Shown here one piece after another: positions 50,794 to 58,889 of a stretch of 64,000 bases of DNA (positions are counted from its first letter, which is position 1; every line of letters begins with the position of its first letter). The notes under the pieces are model-generated. The model searched no databases, was not told the origin of the DNA, and saw nothing but the letters and a program-made list of their open reading frames with translations. The position numbers were made by a program, and so were the translations under genes. Source of the DNA: Palsa-459 sp963841965 (GTDB lineage Bacteria > Actinomycetota > Acidimicrobiia > Acidimicrobiales > RAAP-2). The DNA lies in assembly GCA_963841965.1 (NCBI GenBank), contig CAWJES010000013.1:1-64000 (forward strand), written 5' to 3'.

Positions 50794-51270
50794 CTAGGAG
50801 AGGACCAGTGACTCCAGCCGCACGAGGCTCCGTTCGAGGATCGGACGTCCCCATGCCCCCCGACGCAGGATTCGCAGCGCATCGTCGGGCACTCGGCTGC
50901 AGTCGAAGAACGCGATCACCTCGGTACCTTCGCCGTCGGGAGTGAGCCGCCATCCCCAACGATGGTCCCAGTCGTCGTCGACGACGTCATGGCGCTTGGG
51001 GGCCCAGGCAATCGCCCGATCTGGCACGAACTCGACCACCTCACTGCGCATCTCGTAGTCGCCGAACTCATCGTTGTGCATGGACATCACGAAGGTGTCG
51101 CCCACCGCTGCAATCGGTGGCGCATCGGTGCCGCCCACCATGCCCGAACCGTCGAAATCGCAGTGACGCCTCGGGTCACGCAGGACCTCGAAGATCGCAT
51201 GTGCCGGCGCGCCGATCCACCGTGAGACGGCGACGACGAGCGGGTCCGTCAGGTCGGTGGCTTCCTCCAC
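50794..51270 (-). CDS. SRPBCC family protein
   Basis: 158 residues from GTG 51270 (VEEATDLTDPLVVAVSRWIGAPAHAIFEVLRDPRRHCDFDGSGMVGG), with FVMSMHNDEFGDYEMRSEVVEFVPDRAIAWAPKR and WGWRLTPDGEGTEVIAFFDCSRVPDDALRIL. A typical SRPBCC cavity fold with an HxxFDGS-like entrance. The frame is open further upstream, but that part is basic shadow sequence. Fifth SRPBCC gene within 15 kb. Confidence 0.82.
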   Translation of the reverse strand: MEEATDLTDPLVVAVSRWIGAPAHAIFEVLRDPRRHCDFDGSGMVGGTDAPPIAAVGDTFVMSMHNDEFGDYEMRSEVVEFVPDRAIAWAPKRHDVVDDDWDHRWGWRLTPDGEGTEVIAFFDCSRVPDDALRILRRGAWGRPILERSLVRLESLVLS

Positions 51271-51317
51271 GCCGCGATCGTAGCGATGCAGCGCGATCCC
51301 GGCTCGTGCAAGACCAC

Positions 51318-51560
51318 CTATCCCTCGGGGGCCGGTGCCTTCGACTTCGCACGCCTCGGCGGCCCGAAGACTCCCCAGAGCGACCCGAGCACCCCGAGGG
51401 CGACGACAACGACGATGCCTGGGGCGAAGCTCGAGTAGTCCCACTTTCCGTAGAGGATGAGCAGCACCACGATCGCACCGCCGAGTTCCATGCCGAAGAG
51501 CCCTCCCCTGAGAGGGTGGATCGTGCTGCGACGCTTCACGTGGTCCCCCTTCCCCATCAT
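51318..51560 (-). CDS. Small membrane protein, coupled to upstream secreted protein
   Basis: 80 residues from ATG 51560, which overlaps the upstream stop as ATGA; GTG 51539 with GGGGGA before it is an alternative start. Two hydrophobic segments, GGAIVVLLILYGKWDYSSFA and GIVVVVALGVLGSLWGVFG, and a basic Pro-rich tail (PPRRAKSKAPAPEG). Family not recognised. Its coupling to the 51557-52114 gene suggests a small two-component membrane assembly. Confidence 0.55.
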   Translation of the reverse strand: MMGKGDHVKRRSTIHPLRGGLFGMELGGAIVVLLILYGKWDYSSFAPGIVVVVALGVLGSLWGVFGPPRRAKSKAPAPEG

Positions 51561-52114
51561 GCCCGTGGCCTCGAGAACTGCCCGAGGCCCACGAGCGCGA
51601 TCACACCGATGGCTACCACCGCGATGCCGATCGGCGTGCCGAGCGGGGACCCGGGGACCTCCAGCCAGAACGAGCCCGAACACGAACCCTCGTCGCCCGC
51701 GATGGAACCGGACACGAAGTAGAGGCCGACCAGCTCCTTCGTGAACGTCGCCACGTTCGCAGAGCCGCTGACGGTCCGCTCCCTCGAGGAGTTCGCGCTG
51801 CCACCGCTCGCCACCGTGACGCCGAAGAGTTCGATGTGCCAGTGATGGTTCGTGAGGGGCACGCTTGTCTGACCGTGCCAGGCGATTGCGCCGCCCTTCT
51901 CCACGATGAGGGGGTCGCTCGCGGACGACCCAGGCCCGCCGGGGACGACGACGAGGTGTGCCCCCTTGGCGCTGCCGGCGGAGGTGGCGCCGCCCGCACA
52001 CGCGATGCCTCTGCCCGTCAGCGTCGCACCGGCGAGGGTCGGCGCTGCTGACGCCGCTGTTGAGAGGAGCAGGGGGACGAGGATCACGACCATTCCGAAA
52101 CAGAGTGGTCGCAT
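51557..52114 (-). CDS. Exported membrane-anchored protein
   Basis: 185 residues from ATG 52114 (the frame opens at 52171). Signal peptide MRPLCFGMVVILVPLLLSTAASA. The mature domain contains two Cys (GIACAGG, GSCSG), an HHWHIELFG segment and a beta-rich SGSANVATFTKELVGLYFVSGSIAGDEGSCSGSFWLEV. A C-terminal helix GIAVVAIGVIALVGL with basic tail anchors it. The clustered His (NHHWHIE) could bind metal, but no family is known to me. Co-translated with the small membrane gene downstream. Confidence 0.6.
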   Translation of the reverse strand: MRPLCFGMVVILVPLLLSTAASAAPTLAGATLTGRGIACAGGATSAGSAKGAHLVVVPGGPGSSASDPLIVEKGGAIAWHGQTSVPLTNHHWHIELFGVTVASGGSANSSRERTVSGSANVATFTKELVGLYFVSGSIAGDEGSCSGSFWLEVPGSPLGTPIGIAVVAIGVIALVGLGQFSRPRA

Positions 52115-52263
52115 CGCGAGGATCGGCTGGTGACGTGGCGTGCGCGCTGATCCTTGGTCCGAGCCGCGCATCGCACCACTCTCCCAGACCTGCGTCCAGC
52201 GGGACCTCGCGTCCGCAGCCCGGAGTCGTCCTCCCCGCGGCCGACCGCGACTTCAGGCCGCCG

Positions 52264-52740
52264 TCAGCGGGGGAAGGCGAGCCGCGACTTCTCGATGATT
52301 GCCTCGGCCTCGGCGCGTGATCGCCATTCGCCGGGTTCGGTGTGCTTGCCGGGCTCGAGATCCTTGTAGATCTCGAAGAAGTGCGCGATCTCGTTGAGCT
52401 CGTACTTCGAGACATCCTCGAGCTCCTTGACATGAACCTGCCGAGGATCGCTCGAGGGGACGCAGAGCACCTTGGAGTCCCAACCCTCCTCGTCTCGCAT
52501 CACGAACACGCCGATCGGTCTCGCGTGGATGTGGCACCCGGGGAAGGTCGGCTCGTCGAGCAGGATCAGCGCGTCCAGGGGGTCGCCGTCGTCCCCCAGT
52601 GTCTCGGGCACGAAGCCGTAGTCCTCCGGATACCGCGTCGCGGTGAAGAGCAGCCGATCGAGCCAGATGACGCCGTCCGCATCGGCCTCGTACTTGTTCC
52701 GGCTCCCCTTGGGAATCTCGATGACAACTTCAATCTCCAT
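52264..52740 (-). CDS. ppa: Inorganic pyrophosphatase (family I)
   Basis: 158 residues from ATG 52740. EVVIEIPKGSRNKYEADADGVIWLDRLLFTATRYPEDYGFVPETLGDDGDPLDALILLDEPTFPGC contains the complete Mg2+-binding signature DxDPLD (DDGDPLDAL) and the active-site Lys, Glu and Tyr positions. It ends VKELEDVSKYELNEIAHFFEIYKDLEPGK. Soluble hexamer-type enzyme hydrolysing PPi to drive biosynthesis. Separate transcription unit. Confidence 0.96.
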   Translation of the reverse strand: MEIEVVIEIPKGSRNKYEADADGVIWLDRLLFTATRYPEDYGFVPETLGDDGDPLDALILLDEPTFPGCHIHARPIGVFVMRDEEGWDSKVLCVPSSDPRQVHVKELEDVSKYELNEIAHFFEIYKDLEPGKHTEPGEWRSRAEAEAIIEKSRLAFPR

Positions 52741-52851
52741 GGACAACTAGTAGCACGTGGCGCGGTCGCGGGTCAGGTGCTGTGTGCCGGTGCCCGATCC
52801 GACCCGGAGGGACGCCGCAGATGGCCGAGCGCCGGGGACCCTGCTGCAGGG

Positions 52852-53181
52852 TCAGCTGCCGAGGATGGAGAAGAGCGAGCGGATGTCGAGGTCGCGCTGG
52901 ATGCGCAGGCCGAGCGGCAGGTCATGGTTCACGCTGTAGACGTTCCGACGGCCCTCGCGCTCGCGGTGGATGTATCCGGCCCTCGAGAGGTCGGCGATGA
53001 TCCGGTTGACGGACCGCTCCGTGATGCCGAGCTGGCTGGCCACGTCGGCCATGCGGATCCGGGGGTCGTGCGCGACGAGCAGGAGGGTCTTCGCGTGGTT
53101 CGTGAGGAACGCGAAGTCGAGTCCTTCGGAGGACGGTCTCGGATTCTCAGCAGCTGCAGGCACGAAGGGCTGAGAATACAT
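52852..53181 (-). CDS. Winged-helix transcriptional regulator (MarR/ArsR-like)
   Basis: 109 residues from ATG 53181. FLTNHAKTLLLVAHDPRIRMADVASQLGITERSVNRIIADLSRAGYIHREREGRRNVYSVNHDLPLGLRIQRD, a clear winged helix with recognition helix ERSVNRIIADL and wing REGRRNVYSVN. It has no ligand domain. It is divergent from the WxL-like surface gene at 53292 and the start codon region carries a palindrome (53184-53200), so it probably controls itself and the divergent pair. Confidence 0.82.
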   Translation of the reverse strand: MYSQPFVPAAAENPRPSSEGLDFAFLTNHAKTLLLVAHDPRIRMADVASQLGITERSVNRIIADLSRAGYIHREREGRRNVYSVNHDLPLGLRIQRDLDIRSLFSILGS

Positions 53182-53183
53182 GA

Positions 53184-53200
53184 CATATATCGCACATATG
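53184..53200. promoter_or_regulatory. Palindrome between divergent regulator and surface-protein genes
   Basis: CATAT (53184-53188) and ATATG (53196-53200) with a 7-base spacer, in an AT-rich pocket immediately upstream of the regulator start. Candidate operator for the winged-helix protein. Confidence 0.4.
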
Positions 53201-53291
53201 CTGCAGGGGTAGATCGAACTCGAGTTGAGCCCGATGCCATCGTGGCGAGTGAGGCCCTGGTCTTGCTTTTGCAAGAACGAAGGGATCCTCC

Positions 53292-53810
53292 ATGAAGAAG
53301 CTTCTGGTGCTCTCGGGCACCGCGGTCGCGATCGCGGCGGTCGCCACCCTGTCGGCGTTGCCTGTAGGCGCGTCGACCCCGATGTCCTTCCAGCTCGACT
53401 CTGGCGGCCTGTCGATCTCAGCACCGACGACGAGCGTCTCGCTCGGGACCCAGGTCGCGCTGAGCACGCCGAGCACGATGTCCAGGTTGCTAGGCGTGGT
53501 CACGGTTACTGACGAGCGTGGCGGGACGACGACGTGGGCAGCAGAAGTGATCTCGACGGCATTCACGCCGACCGCGGGCCCGGCGGACCCCGCGAGCAAC
53601 ATCAGCTATGCGACCGGCACGATCACGCAGGACGCGAACGTCGTCGCGACGTCCATTGCAGCCTCGAACCTCACCGGTGTCACGCAGGTCGTCACTGCAG
53701 CGAGCACTGGCATCAGCACGGCGAGCTGGGACCCGACGATCTCGGTCGTCGTTCCGGGTGACTACGCCCCTGGCATCTACACGGCGACCATCACGCACTC
53801 GGTCGCCTAG
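53292..53810 (+). CDS. Secreted WxL-like surface domain protein
   Basis: 172 residues from ATG 53292. Signal peptide MKKLLVLSGTAVAIAAVATLSALPVGA. The mature beta-sandwich has GGLSISAPTTSVSLG, VTVTDERGGTTTWAAEVISTAF (equivalent of the first WxL-type motif, usually GW.V.V), ISYATGTITQDANV and a C-terminal DYAPGIYTATITHSVA. This pattern is that of WxL/WxL-like proteins that attach non-covalently to the cell wall in Gram-positives. The second canonical WxL is not evident (SWDPTISVVVP). Followed 18 bases later by a DUF916-like gene, the expected partner. Confidence 0.65.
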   Translation: MKKLLVLSGTAVAIAAVATLSALPVGASTPMSFQLDSGGLSISAPTTSVSLGTQVALSTPSTMSRLLGVVTVTDERGGTTTWAAEVISTAFTPTAGPADPASNISYATGTITQDANVVATSIAASNLTGVTQVVTAASTGISTASWDPTISVVVPGDYAPGIYTATITHSVA

Positions 53811-53828
53811 TCCCGGTCCGAGCAGGCC

Positions 53829-54830
53829 GTGCATCGACAGCTGGTCACCGTCCTCGTGGTCGCCGCTGCGACCGTGCTCCCTGCGGGCTTGGCAGCGGCG
53901 ACCTCGGTGCCCGCGCCGTCGACCAGCGTCGGAATCCGGCTCGTGCCCTCCCCGGGGGCGCAGTCGGGCAACCCGCTGGCCGCCGACTACATCATCGAGC
54001 ACATGGCACCGGGGACCAGCATCACGCGGTCCGTCGAGATCGACAACGAGAGCAGCGCGCCGATGAGCGTCTCGGTCTATGCGGCAGGAGCGAATGTGGT
54101 CCGCGGCAGGTTTGCATTCTCCCCCGGACACACCTCCGACGAGCTCTCAAGCTGGACGTCCGTCGGGCAGGGAGCACTTCGACTCGCACCCGGTGCGCGG
54201 CGCCTCGATGCCGTCGCGATCTCCGTTCCTCGGAGCGCGCTGCCGGGGAGCCGGACGGCCGTTGTGTGGGCCGAGGTGTCTGCGAGGGCCGGTGACGGCG
54301 TCACGCTGGCGAACCGAGTCGGGGTGCGGATCTACCTGTCGGTCGGGTCGGGTGCGAGTGCCCCGCCGATCTTCGGGGTCGGCCCGATCGAGGCTGCACG
54401 TACCGCCGCTGGCGCCGGAAGGATCACAACGAGCGCGCACAACCTGAGCGGGAGCACGTTCTCGGTCCGCGGAGCGCTCGTGCTCACGAACGGTCCCGAC
54501 GGGTTGCGCGCGGGTCCGTTCACGGCCGTCCCGACCTCGATCCTTGCCCCCGGTGCCTCCGCGCGAGTGGCGGTGTCGCTCGCCCCTTCGTTCCCTCGCG
54601 GCCCGTGGCATGCCACGTTCGTGCTCACGAACGGCAGCGTCACTCGTTCGGTCTCGGCAACGATCCTGTTTCCCCCAGCGATCCTCGCGGCATCGAACGG
54701 CGGGATACCACCGATCGCTGACATCCTTGCGGTGATCGCCCTGCTGCTCGCTGCTGGCGTCGTGATCCGTGCGGCTCGCAGGAGGTCAGCCTCGACGCTG
54801 GAACCAGACGACATCGAACTGCTGGTCTGA
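53829..54830 (+). CDS. DUF916-like (WxL-interacting) membrane-anchored surface protein
   Basis: 333 residues from GTG 53829. Signal peptide HRQLVTVLVVAAATVLPAGLAAA. The first domain reads SVGIRLVPSPGAQSGNPLAADYIIEHMAPGTSITRSVEIDNESSAPMSVSVYAAGANVVRGRFAF, with LRLAPGARRLDAVAISVPRSALPGSRTAVVWAEV. This is the layout of DUF916 / WxL-interacting proteins (Y..L.PG......V.N.s...v.v.vy....). A second Ig-like domain, a single C-terminal helix (IADILAVIALLLAAGVVI) and a basic/acidic cytosolic tail follow. Together with the preceding WxL-like gene it should form a cell-surface complex; its ligand is unknown. Confidence 0.65.
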   Translation: MHRQLVTVLVVAAATVLPAGLAAATSVPAPSTSVGIRLVPSPGAQSGNPLAADYIIEHMAPGTSITRSVEIDNESSAPMSVSVYAAGANVVRGRFAFSPGHTSDELSSWTSVGQGALRLAPGARRLDAVAISVPRSALPGSRTAVVWAEVSARAGDGVTLANRVGVRIYLSVGSGASAPPIFGVGPIEAARTAAGAGRITTSAHNLSGSTFSVRGALVLTNGPDGLRAGPFTAVPTSILAPGASARVAVSLAPSFPRGPWHATFVLTNGSVTRSVSATILFPPAILAASNGGIPPIADILAVIALLLAAGVVIRAARRRSASTLEPDDIELLV

Positions 54831-54877
54831 CGAATCGATTCGGCGACTCGGACACGTTTGATCGCGACGCGATTCGC

Positions 54878-56440
54878 TCAGCCCACCGTGAAGGAGGCCA
54901 GCGTGCCCGCTGCGGCGCTGAAGTCAGAGGTCGCCGCTCCAGCCTTGTCGACGGTCCGGACGAGCACGACGTACCTGCCGGGACCGAGCGGACGGGCCAG
55001 CGGGTAGGACCAGGAGGTTGTGCCCTCTGCGCGCAACCAGATCTGGCTCAGGCAGACGCCGCCGACAGCGGCGATCGTCGTGAACTGGCCGGCCGGGTTC
55101 GAGAGCCACGAACAGGAGCTTCCCTGGATGGTGGTTCCCGTCACGGTCGTGCCCTGACCGAGCTTCAAGACGGCCACTTCGACGTGGTCGATGCTGCTGT
55201 CGGTGGCGGGCACTGTCCCGGTGGGAGATGGAATGGCGACAGAGAGGCCTCCGCTGCCAACCCCGCTGGTCTGAGCCGGGGTGCCGGCGGGGGCGAACGG
55301 TCCGCTGGAGGGCGTGACCGTGCCGCTGATGCCGCTCGCGGTCGCCTTCCTGACGCCGGCCGAGGAGTTGAATCCAGCGTTGACCATCGTCCAGCCCGAC
55401 GCGTTGTTCGCGGCCACCGGGTCGGGCACGGTTGCCGTCGCGATGTAGGCATCCCGCCAGAACGTCCCCGCCCGAGGGTCTCGCCACCACCACAGGTACG
55501 AGACGACCTGGCCGGGTGCGATGCCGGCGGCGGCGCATCGGAACGTCCCGCCCGGGACGAGCTTGAAGGTGCAGTTCCCCGGGTCGTCGCCGTTGTTCGT
55601 GATGTCCACCTCCTCGAGGATCCACGTGTTCACGCCGACGATCGTCTGCTTCCTCGCCGAGCTTCGGAGCTGGGCGAGGAGTGCCGCCTGCAGTGCGGGG
55701 GACAGGTGCTTGGCCTTCGCCAGCGCCGCGTTGATGTTGCCCCACTGGCCACCGAACCACATGAGCTGGTCGCGGATCGAGAGGTCCGCGCAGGGACGCG
55801 CGATGGGGTTCGCGGCGCCCGGGGGGAGGGTGCACTGCCTGGTGACGGCGGGAACGCCATAGACGATGCAGAAGCCCGGTCCGCCGACCGTGTTCGCCGA
55901 CCAGGTTGCGGGATCCGAGTCGTTGCAGGTGTAAGTCCCATTGATCACGATCGGTGGCGTCTTGCTCGGGTAGACGTACCAGTTGACGTTCGGAGCGTTG
56001 TTCTGGCCTGCGCTCGACATCGCGGCAAATGGGCCGATTGTGGCAGCCAGCCCGGCGGCGACCTTCGTGCCCTTGAGACCGAGCGTGCCGGGGACCTCGC
56101 CGTTGCCGTTGTTCCAGTGGTACGTCTGGATGTACGTCAGGCAGTAGGCGACGCCCTTCGTCGAGAAGCTCGGCGGCGTCGCACCATTCACGACGAGGTC
56201 GCCGTTCGTGTCGTCCAGGAGCGTCGTCTGCTTCGCGGGCTGCGTGCATGTGTACTGAGCCGCCGCGTCGACGTCCGAGATGGAGCTCACGACGCCGTCG
56301 CCGGAGAGGACCTTCGCCGTGGTGCGAGCCGCCGCGCCGTTGTGGACAGCGGCGCCGGAGCTGAGCGCCATCGCACCGGTGAAGGTCACCGCGGCCACCG
56401 AGAGGGTTGCGATCCTGACGGGGAAGAACGTGTGCCTCAT
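54878..56440 (-). CDS. Large secreted hypothetical protein
   Basis: 520 residues. Signal peptide MRHTFFPVRIATLSVAAVTFTGAMALSSGAAV. The mature part has paired Cys (QYTCTQPA, VAYCLTY, YTCNDSD, GFCIVYG, RQCTLPP, RPCADLS), an NNGNGEVPG stretch, LMWFGGQWGNINAALAKAKH, and GNCTFKLVPGGTFRCAAAGIAPGQVVSYLWWWRDPRAGTFWRDAYIATATVPDP. It ends in an Ig-like domain (GPGRYVVLVRTVDKAGAAT). No family recognised; disulfide-stabilised extracellular role likely. It is convergent with the DUF916-like gene, leaving 47 bases between stops. Confidence 0.6.
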   Translation of the reverse strand: MRHTFFPVRIATLSVAAVTFTGAMALSSGAAVHNGAAARTTAKVLSGDGVVSSISDVDAAAQYTCTQPAKQTTLLDDTNGDLVVNGATPPSFSTKGVAYCLTYIQTYHWNNGNGEVPGTLGLKGTKVAAGLAATIGPFAAMSSAGQNNAPNVNWYVYPSKTPPIVINGTYTCNDSDPATWSANTVGGPGFCIVYGVPAVTRQCTLPPGAANPIARPCADLSIRDQLMWFGGQWGNINAALAKAKHLSPALQAALLAQLRSSARKQTIVGVNTWILEEVDITNNGDDPGNCTFKLVPGGTFRCAAAGIAPGQVVSYLWWWRDPRAGTFWRDAYIATATVPDPVAANNASGWTMVNAGFNSSAGVRKATASGISGTVTPSSGPFAPAGTPAQTSGVGSGGLSVAIPSPTGTVPATDSSIDHVEVAVLKLGQGTTVTGTTIQGSSCSWLSNPAGQFTTIAAVGGVCLSQIWLRAEGTTSWSYPLARPLGPGRYVVLVRTVDKAGAATSDFSAAAGTLASFTVG

Positions 56441-56557
56441 GGTCCCTCGCTTCGCCTGTCTCGTCGCGCGTGACTGCGAAGAGCGGGGCTGACGATATCT
56501 GGATTCGGTGCTGCCCGCTCGGATGAGGTGGCGTCTCCAGCAGGCGGCGATCCCGTC

Positions 56558-57025
56558 TCAGGCGCCGGTGTCCGCTTCCACACAGCTGGCGCAGTGGCCC
56601 TGCACGTCGAGTGCGTGCGCGGTCGGATGGAAGCCCTGCTGCTCGGCGAGCTGCGCCACCATGACCGCGACCGTCCGCTCGAAGTCCGGAGTCGGAGTGA
56701 CGTCGATCACCCTGCCGCACAGCGTGCAGAGAAGATGGTGATGGTGCTCGGTGAGGTCCTCGGCGAGCTCGAACCGGGCGAAGTCGTCGCTGGCGGCGAC
56801 ACGGCGAACGACGCCCGCGGCCTGGAGGTCGACGAGGTGCCGGTAGGCGGAGCTCCTCGGGACTGCGGGCAGCTGGACCGCGATGTCCGAGATGCTGAGC
56901 GGTCGTCCCACCCGTGCCAGGAGCCCGACGATGGCCCGGCGCCCGGGCGTGTAGCGCTGGTCCACGCGGTGGAGTCGCACCTCGACGATCTCGTGCAGCT
57001 CGGTGGGGGTCATCGTCTCGGGCAC
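56558..57025 (-). CDS. zur: Fur-family regulator, probably Zur
   Basis: 155 residues. Winged helix: VDQRYTPGRRAIVGLLARVGRPLSISDIAVQLPAVPRSSAYRHLVDLQAAGVVRRVAASDDFARFEL. The metal region has TEHHHHLLCTLCGRVIDV and a second CxxC, GHCASCVEADTGA, giving the structural Zn(Cys)4 site and His ligands. The gene is divergent from znuACBB with a 58-base spacer carrying a palindrome, so zinc-dependent repression of that operon, and of itself, is the likely function. The assignment to Zur rather than Fur or Mur rests on this context. Confidence 0.88.
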   Translation of the reverse strand: MPETMTPTELHEIVEVRLHRVDQRYTPGRRAIVGLLARVGRPLSISDIAVQLPAVPRSSAYRHLVDLQAAGVVRRVAASDDFARFELAEDLTEHHHHLLCTLCGRVIDVTPTPDFERTVAVMVAQLAEQQGFHPTAHALDVQGHCASCVEADTGA

Positions 57026-57051
57026 ATCTGCTCCGTCTCGGTCTCAGTTGT

Positions 57052-57070
57052 AATGAGACTCAGTCTCGTT
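57052..57070. promoter_or_regulatory. Candidate Zur box
   Basis: Perfect core GAGACT C AGTCTC (57055-57067) extended to 19 bases with one mismatched pair (aatgagac ... gtctcgtt). It lies 14 bases before the znuA start and 27 before zur, overlapping any promoter. TATGTT at 57072-57077, seven bases before ATG 57084, would make the znuA transcript leaderless. Confidence 0.6.
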
Positions 57071-57083
57071 CTATGTTAGCCTC

Positions 57084-58049
57084 ATGCGCTCCTGGGCACC
57101 GAGACCACGTCGAACCGCGCCCGCAGTGCGTCGTGCGGCTGCTGCAGGGCTCGCTCTGGCTGCCGCATCGCTGGTGCTCGCTGGGTGCGGTGGCCGTTCG
57201 TCGGCTGCGCCCGGGACCTCGGGCGCGATCAGCGCGGTCGGTGCCGAGAGCCAGTACGCCAACGTGCTCGGTCAGATCGGCGGTCGCTACGTCCACGTCA
57301 CGTCGATCCTGGACAACCCGAACGTCGATCCGCACACGTTCGAGGCGAGCACGAGCATCGCCGAGGAGATCAGCGGAGCGCAGCTCATCGTCCAGAACGG
57401 CCTCGGCTACGACGCCTTCATGAACGACATCGAGTCGGCGTCGCCGAGCTCGACGCGCAAGGTGATCGTGGCCCAGCACGTGCTGGGACTCCCGGACAGC
57501 ACACCGAACCCCCACCTCTGGTACGACCCGAGGACAATGCCGGCCGTCGCGAAGGTCATGGCGGGGGACCTAGCAACCCTCGATCCGTCGCACCGGAGCA
57601 CCTTCGAGGCGAACCTCCGCGCGTTCGACGCCTCCCTCGTGCCGTGGCGCAATGCGATCGCCGCGTTCAGGGCTGCGCATGCGGGCACGCCGGTGGCTGT
57701 CACGGAGCCCGTGGCGGACGACCTGCTCGCGGCCATGGGCGCGCGGATCCTGACACCGTTCGTCTTCCAGGCGGACATCATGAACGGCGTCGACCCGGCT
57801 CCCGAGGACATCACACTGGAGGACGGCTTCTTCACGAGGCACGAGGTGAAGGTGTTCTGCTACAACCAGCAGGTCGTCGACTCCCTGACAGCCGCCATCC
57901 GGGCGACTGCCGTGGCTTCGAAGGTCCCGGTCGTCGGCGTCTACGAGACCATGCCGATCCCGGGCTACGACTACCAGTCGTGGATGCTCGCCGAGACCGG
58001 CGCGATCGCCGAAGCCGTGGCGCACGGCACCTCGACGGAGCGGCTGTGA
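57084..58049 (+). CDS. znuA: Zinc/manganese ABC transporter substrate-binding lipoprotein
   Basis: 321 residues. Lipobox ASLVLAGCGG after an Arg-rich signal, so the protein is tethered to the outer face of the membrane. Cluster A-1 motifs: ESQYANVLGQIGGRYVHVTSILDNPNVDPHTFEAS (first His), PNPHLWYDPRTMPAVAK (second His), VAVTEPVADDLLAAMG (Glu where ZnuA often has His) and YETMPIPGYDYQSWM. No His-rich loop. Zn over Mn is suggested only by the Zur-like neighbour. The stop overlaps the ATPase start (GTGA). Confidence 0.88.
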   Translation: MRSWAPRPRRTAPAVRRAAAAGLALAAASLVLAGCGGRSSAAPGTSGAISAVGAESQYANVLGQIGGRYVHVTSILDNPNVDPHTFEASTSIAEEISGAQLIVQNGLGYDAFMNDIESASPSSTRKVIVAQHVLGLPDSTPNPHLWYDPRTMPAVAKVMAGDLATLDPSHRSTFEANLRAFDASLVPWRNAIAAFRAAHAGTPVAVTEPVADDLLAAMGARILTPFVFQADIMNGVDPAPEDITLEDGFFTRHEVKVFCYNQQVVDSLTAAIRATAVASKVPVVGVYETMPIPGYDYQSWMLAETGAIAEAVAHGTSTERL

Positions 58050-58888
58050 CCGCCACCGGGGGCGATCGCGCTGCGACGTTTCCCGTCCTCGAGGTCGACG
58101 GCGTCGGCCTCTCATTCTCGGGCCGGACGATTCTCGACGACGTCACCTTCGAGATCCGCAGGGGCGAGTTCACCGGGCTGATCGGATCCAACGGCGTCGG
58201 AAAGACGACCCTCCTGCGCATCATCCTCGGCCTGCAGCGTCCCGATACCGGCGAGGTGCGCGTCCTCGGACAACCCTTGGCGAAGCGGAACCGCTCCCTC
58301 GGGTACGTGCCGCAGAAGGTCGAGCTCGATGCGGACGTGCCCATCCGAGCGCGAGACCTGGTCGCCCTTGGGCTCGACGGCCATCGTCTCGGGTTCGCGA
58401 GGCGCACCCGCGAGCAGCGCGACCTCGTCGAAGAGATGCTCCACGCCGTCGATGCCGAGGCGTTCGCGGACAGCCGGATCGGGAGACTCTCGGGAGGTGA
58501 GCAGCAGCGGGTCCTCATCGCGTACGCCCTCATCAGCAAGCCGGAGCTGCTGCTCCTGGACGAGCCCCTGGCGAACCTCGACCCGAAGAGCGTCCAGGAG
58601 ATCGTCGCGCTCCTGCATCGCGTCGCCACGGACAACGGCGTCGCGATCCTGCTGTCCGCCCACGAGATGAACGCGCTGCTGCCGGTCATGGACCGGATCG
58701 TCTACGTCACCGGCGGACGCGCGGCGAGCGGGACGACCGAGGAGGTCGTGCGCTCCGAGGTCCTGAGCCGCCTCTACGGGCACCACGTCGACGTGCTCCG
58801 GCTCCACGGGCGCGTGCTCGTCGTCGCAGAGCCAGGCGGCACCGCAGCGGACGACCTTCCCGCGCACGCCACCGTGACCGTGGACTGA
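58046..58888 (+). CDS. znuC: Zinc/manganese ABC transporter ATP-binding protein
   Basis: 280 residues from GTG 58046. Walker A GSNGVGKTTLL, Q-loop YVPQKVELD, signature LSGGEQQRVLIAYAL, Walker B LLLLDEPLANLD and H-loop LLSAHEMN are all intact. A C-terminal extension (LYGHHVDVLRLHGRVLVVAEPGG) is the usual ZnuC/MntB-type tail. GTGA overlap with znuA and a one-base gap to the first permease show tight coupling. Confidence 0.95.
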   Translation: MTATGGDRAATFPVLEVDGVGLSFSGRTILDDVTFEIRRGEFTGLIGSNGVGKTTLLRIILGLQRPDTGEVRVLGQPLAKRNRSLGYVPQKVELDADVPIRARDLVALGLDGHRLGFARRTREQRDLVEEMLHAVDAEAFADSRIGRLSGGEQQRVLIAYALISKPELLLLDEPLANLDPKSVQEIVALLHRVATDNGVAILLSAHEMNALLPVMDRIVYVTGGRAASGTTEEVVRSEVLSRLYGHHVDVLRLHGRVLVVAEPGGTAADDLPAHATVTVD

Positions 58889-58889
58889 C

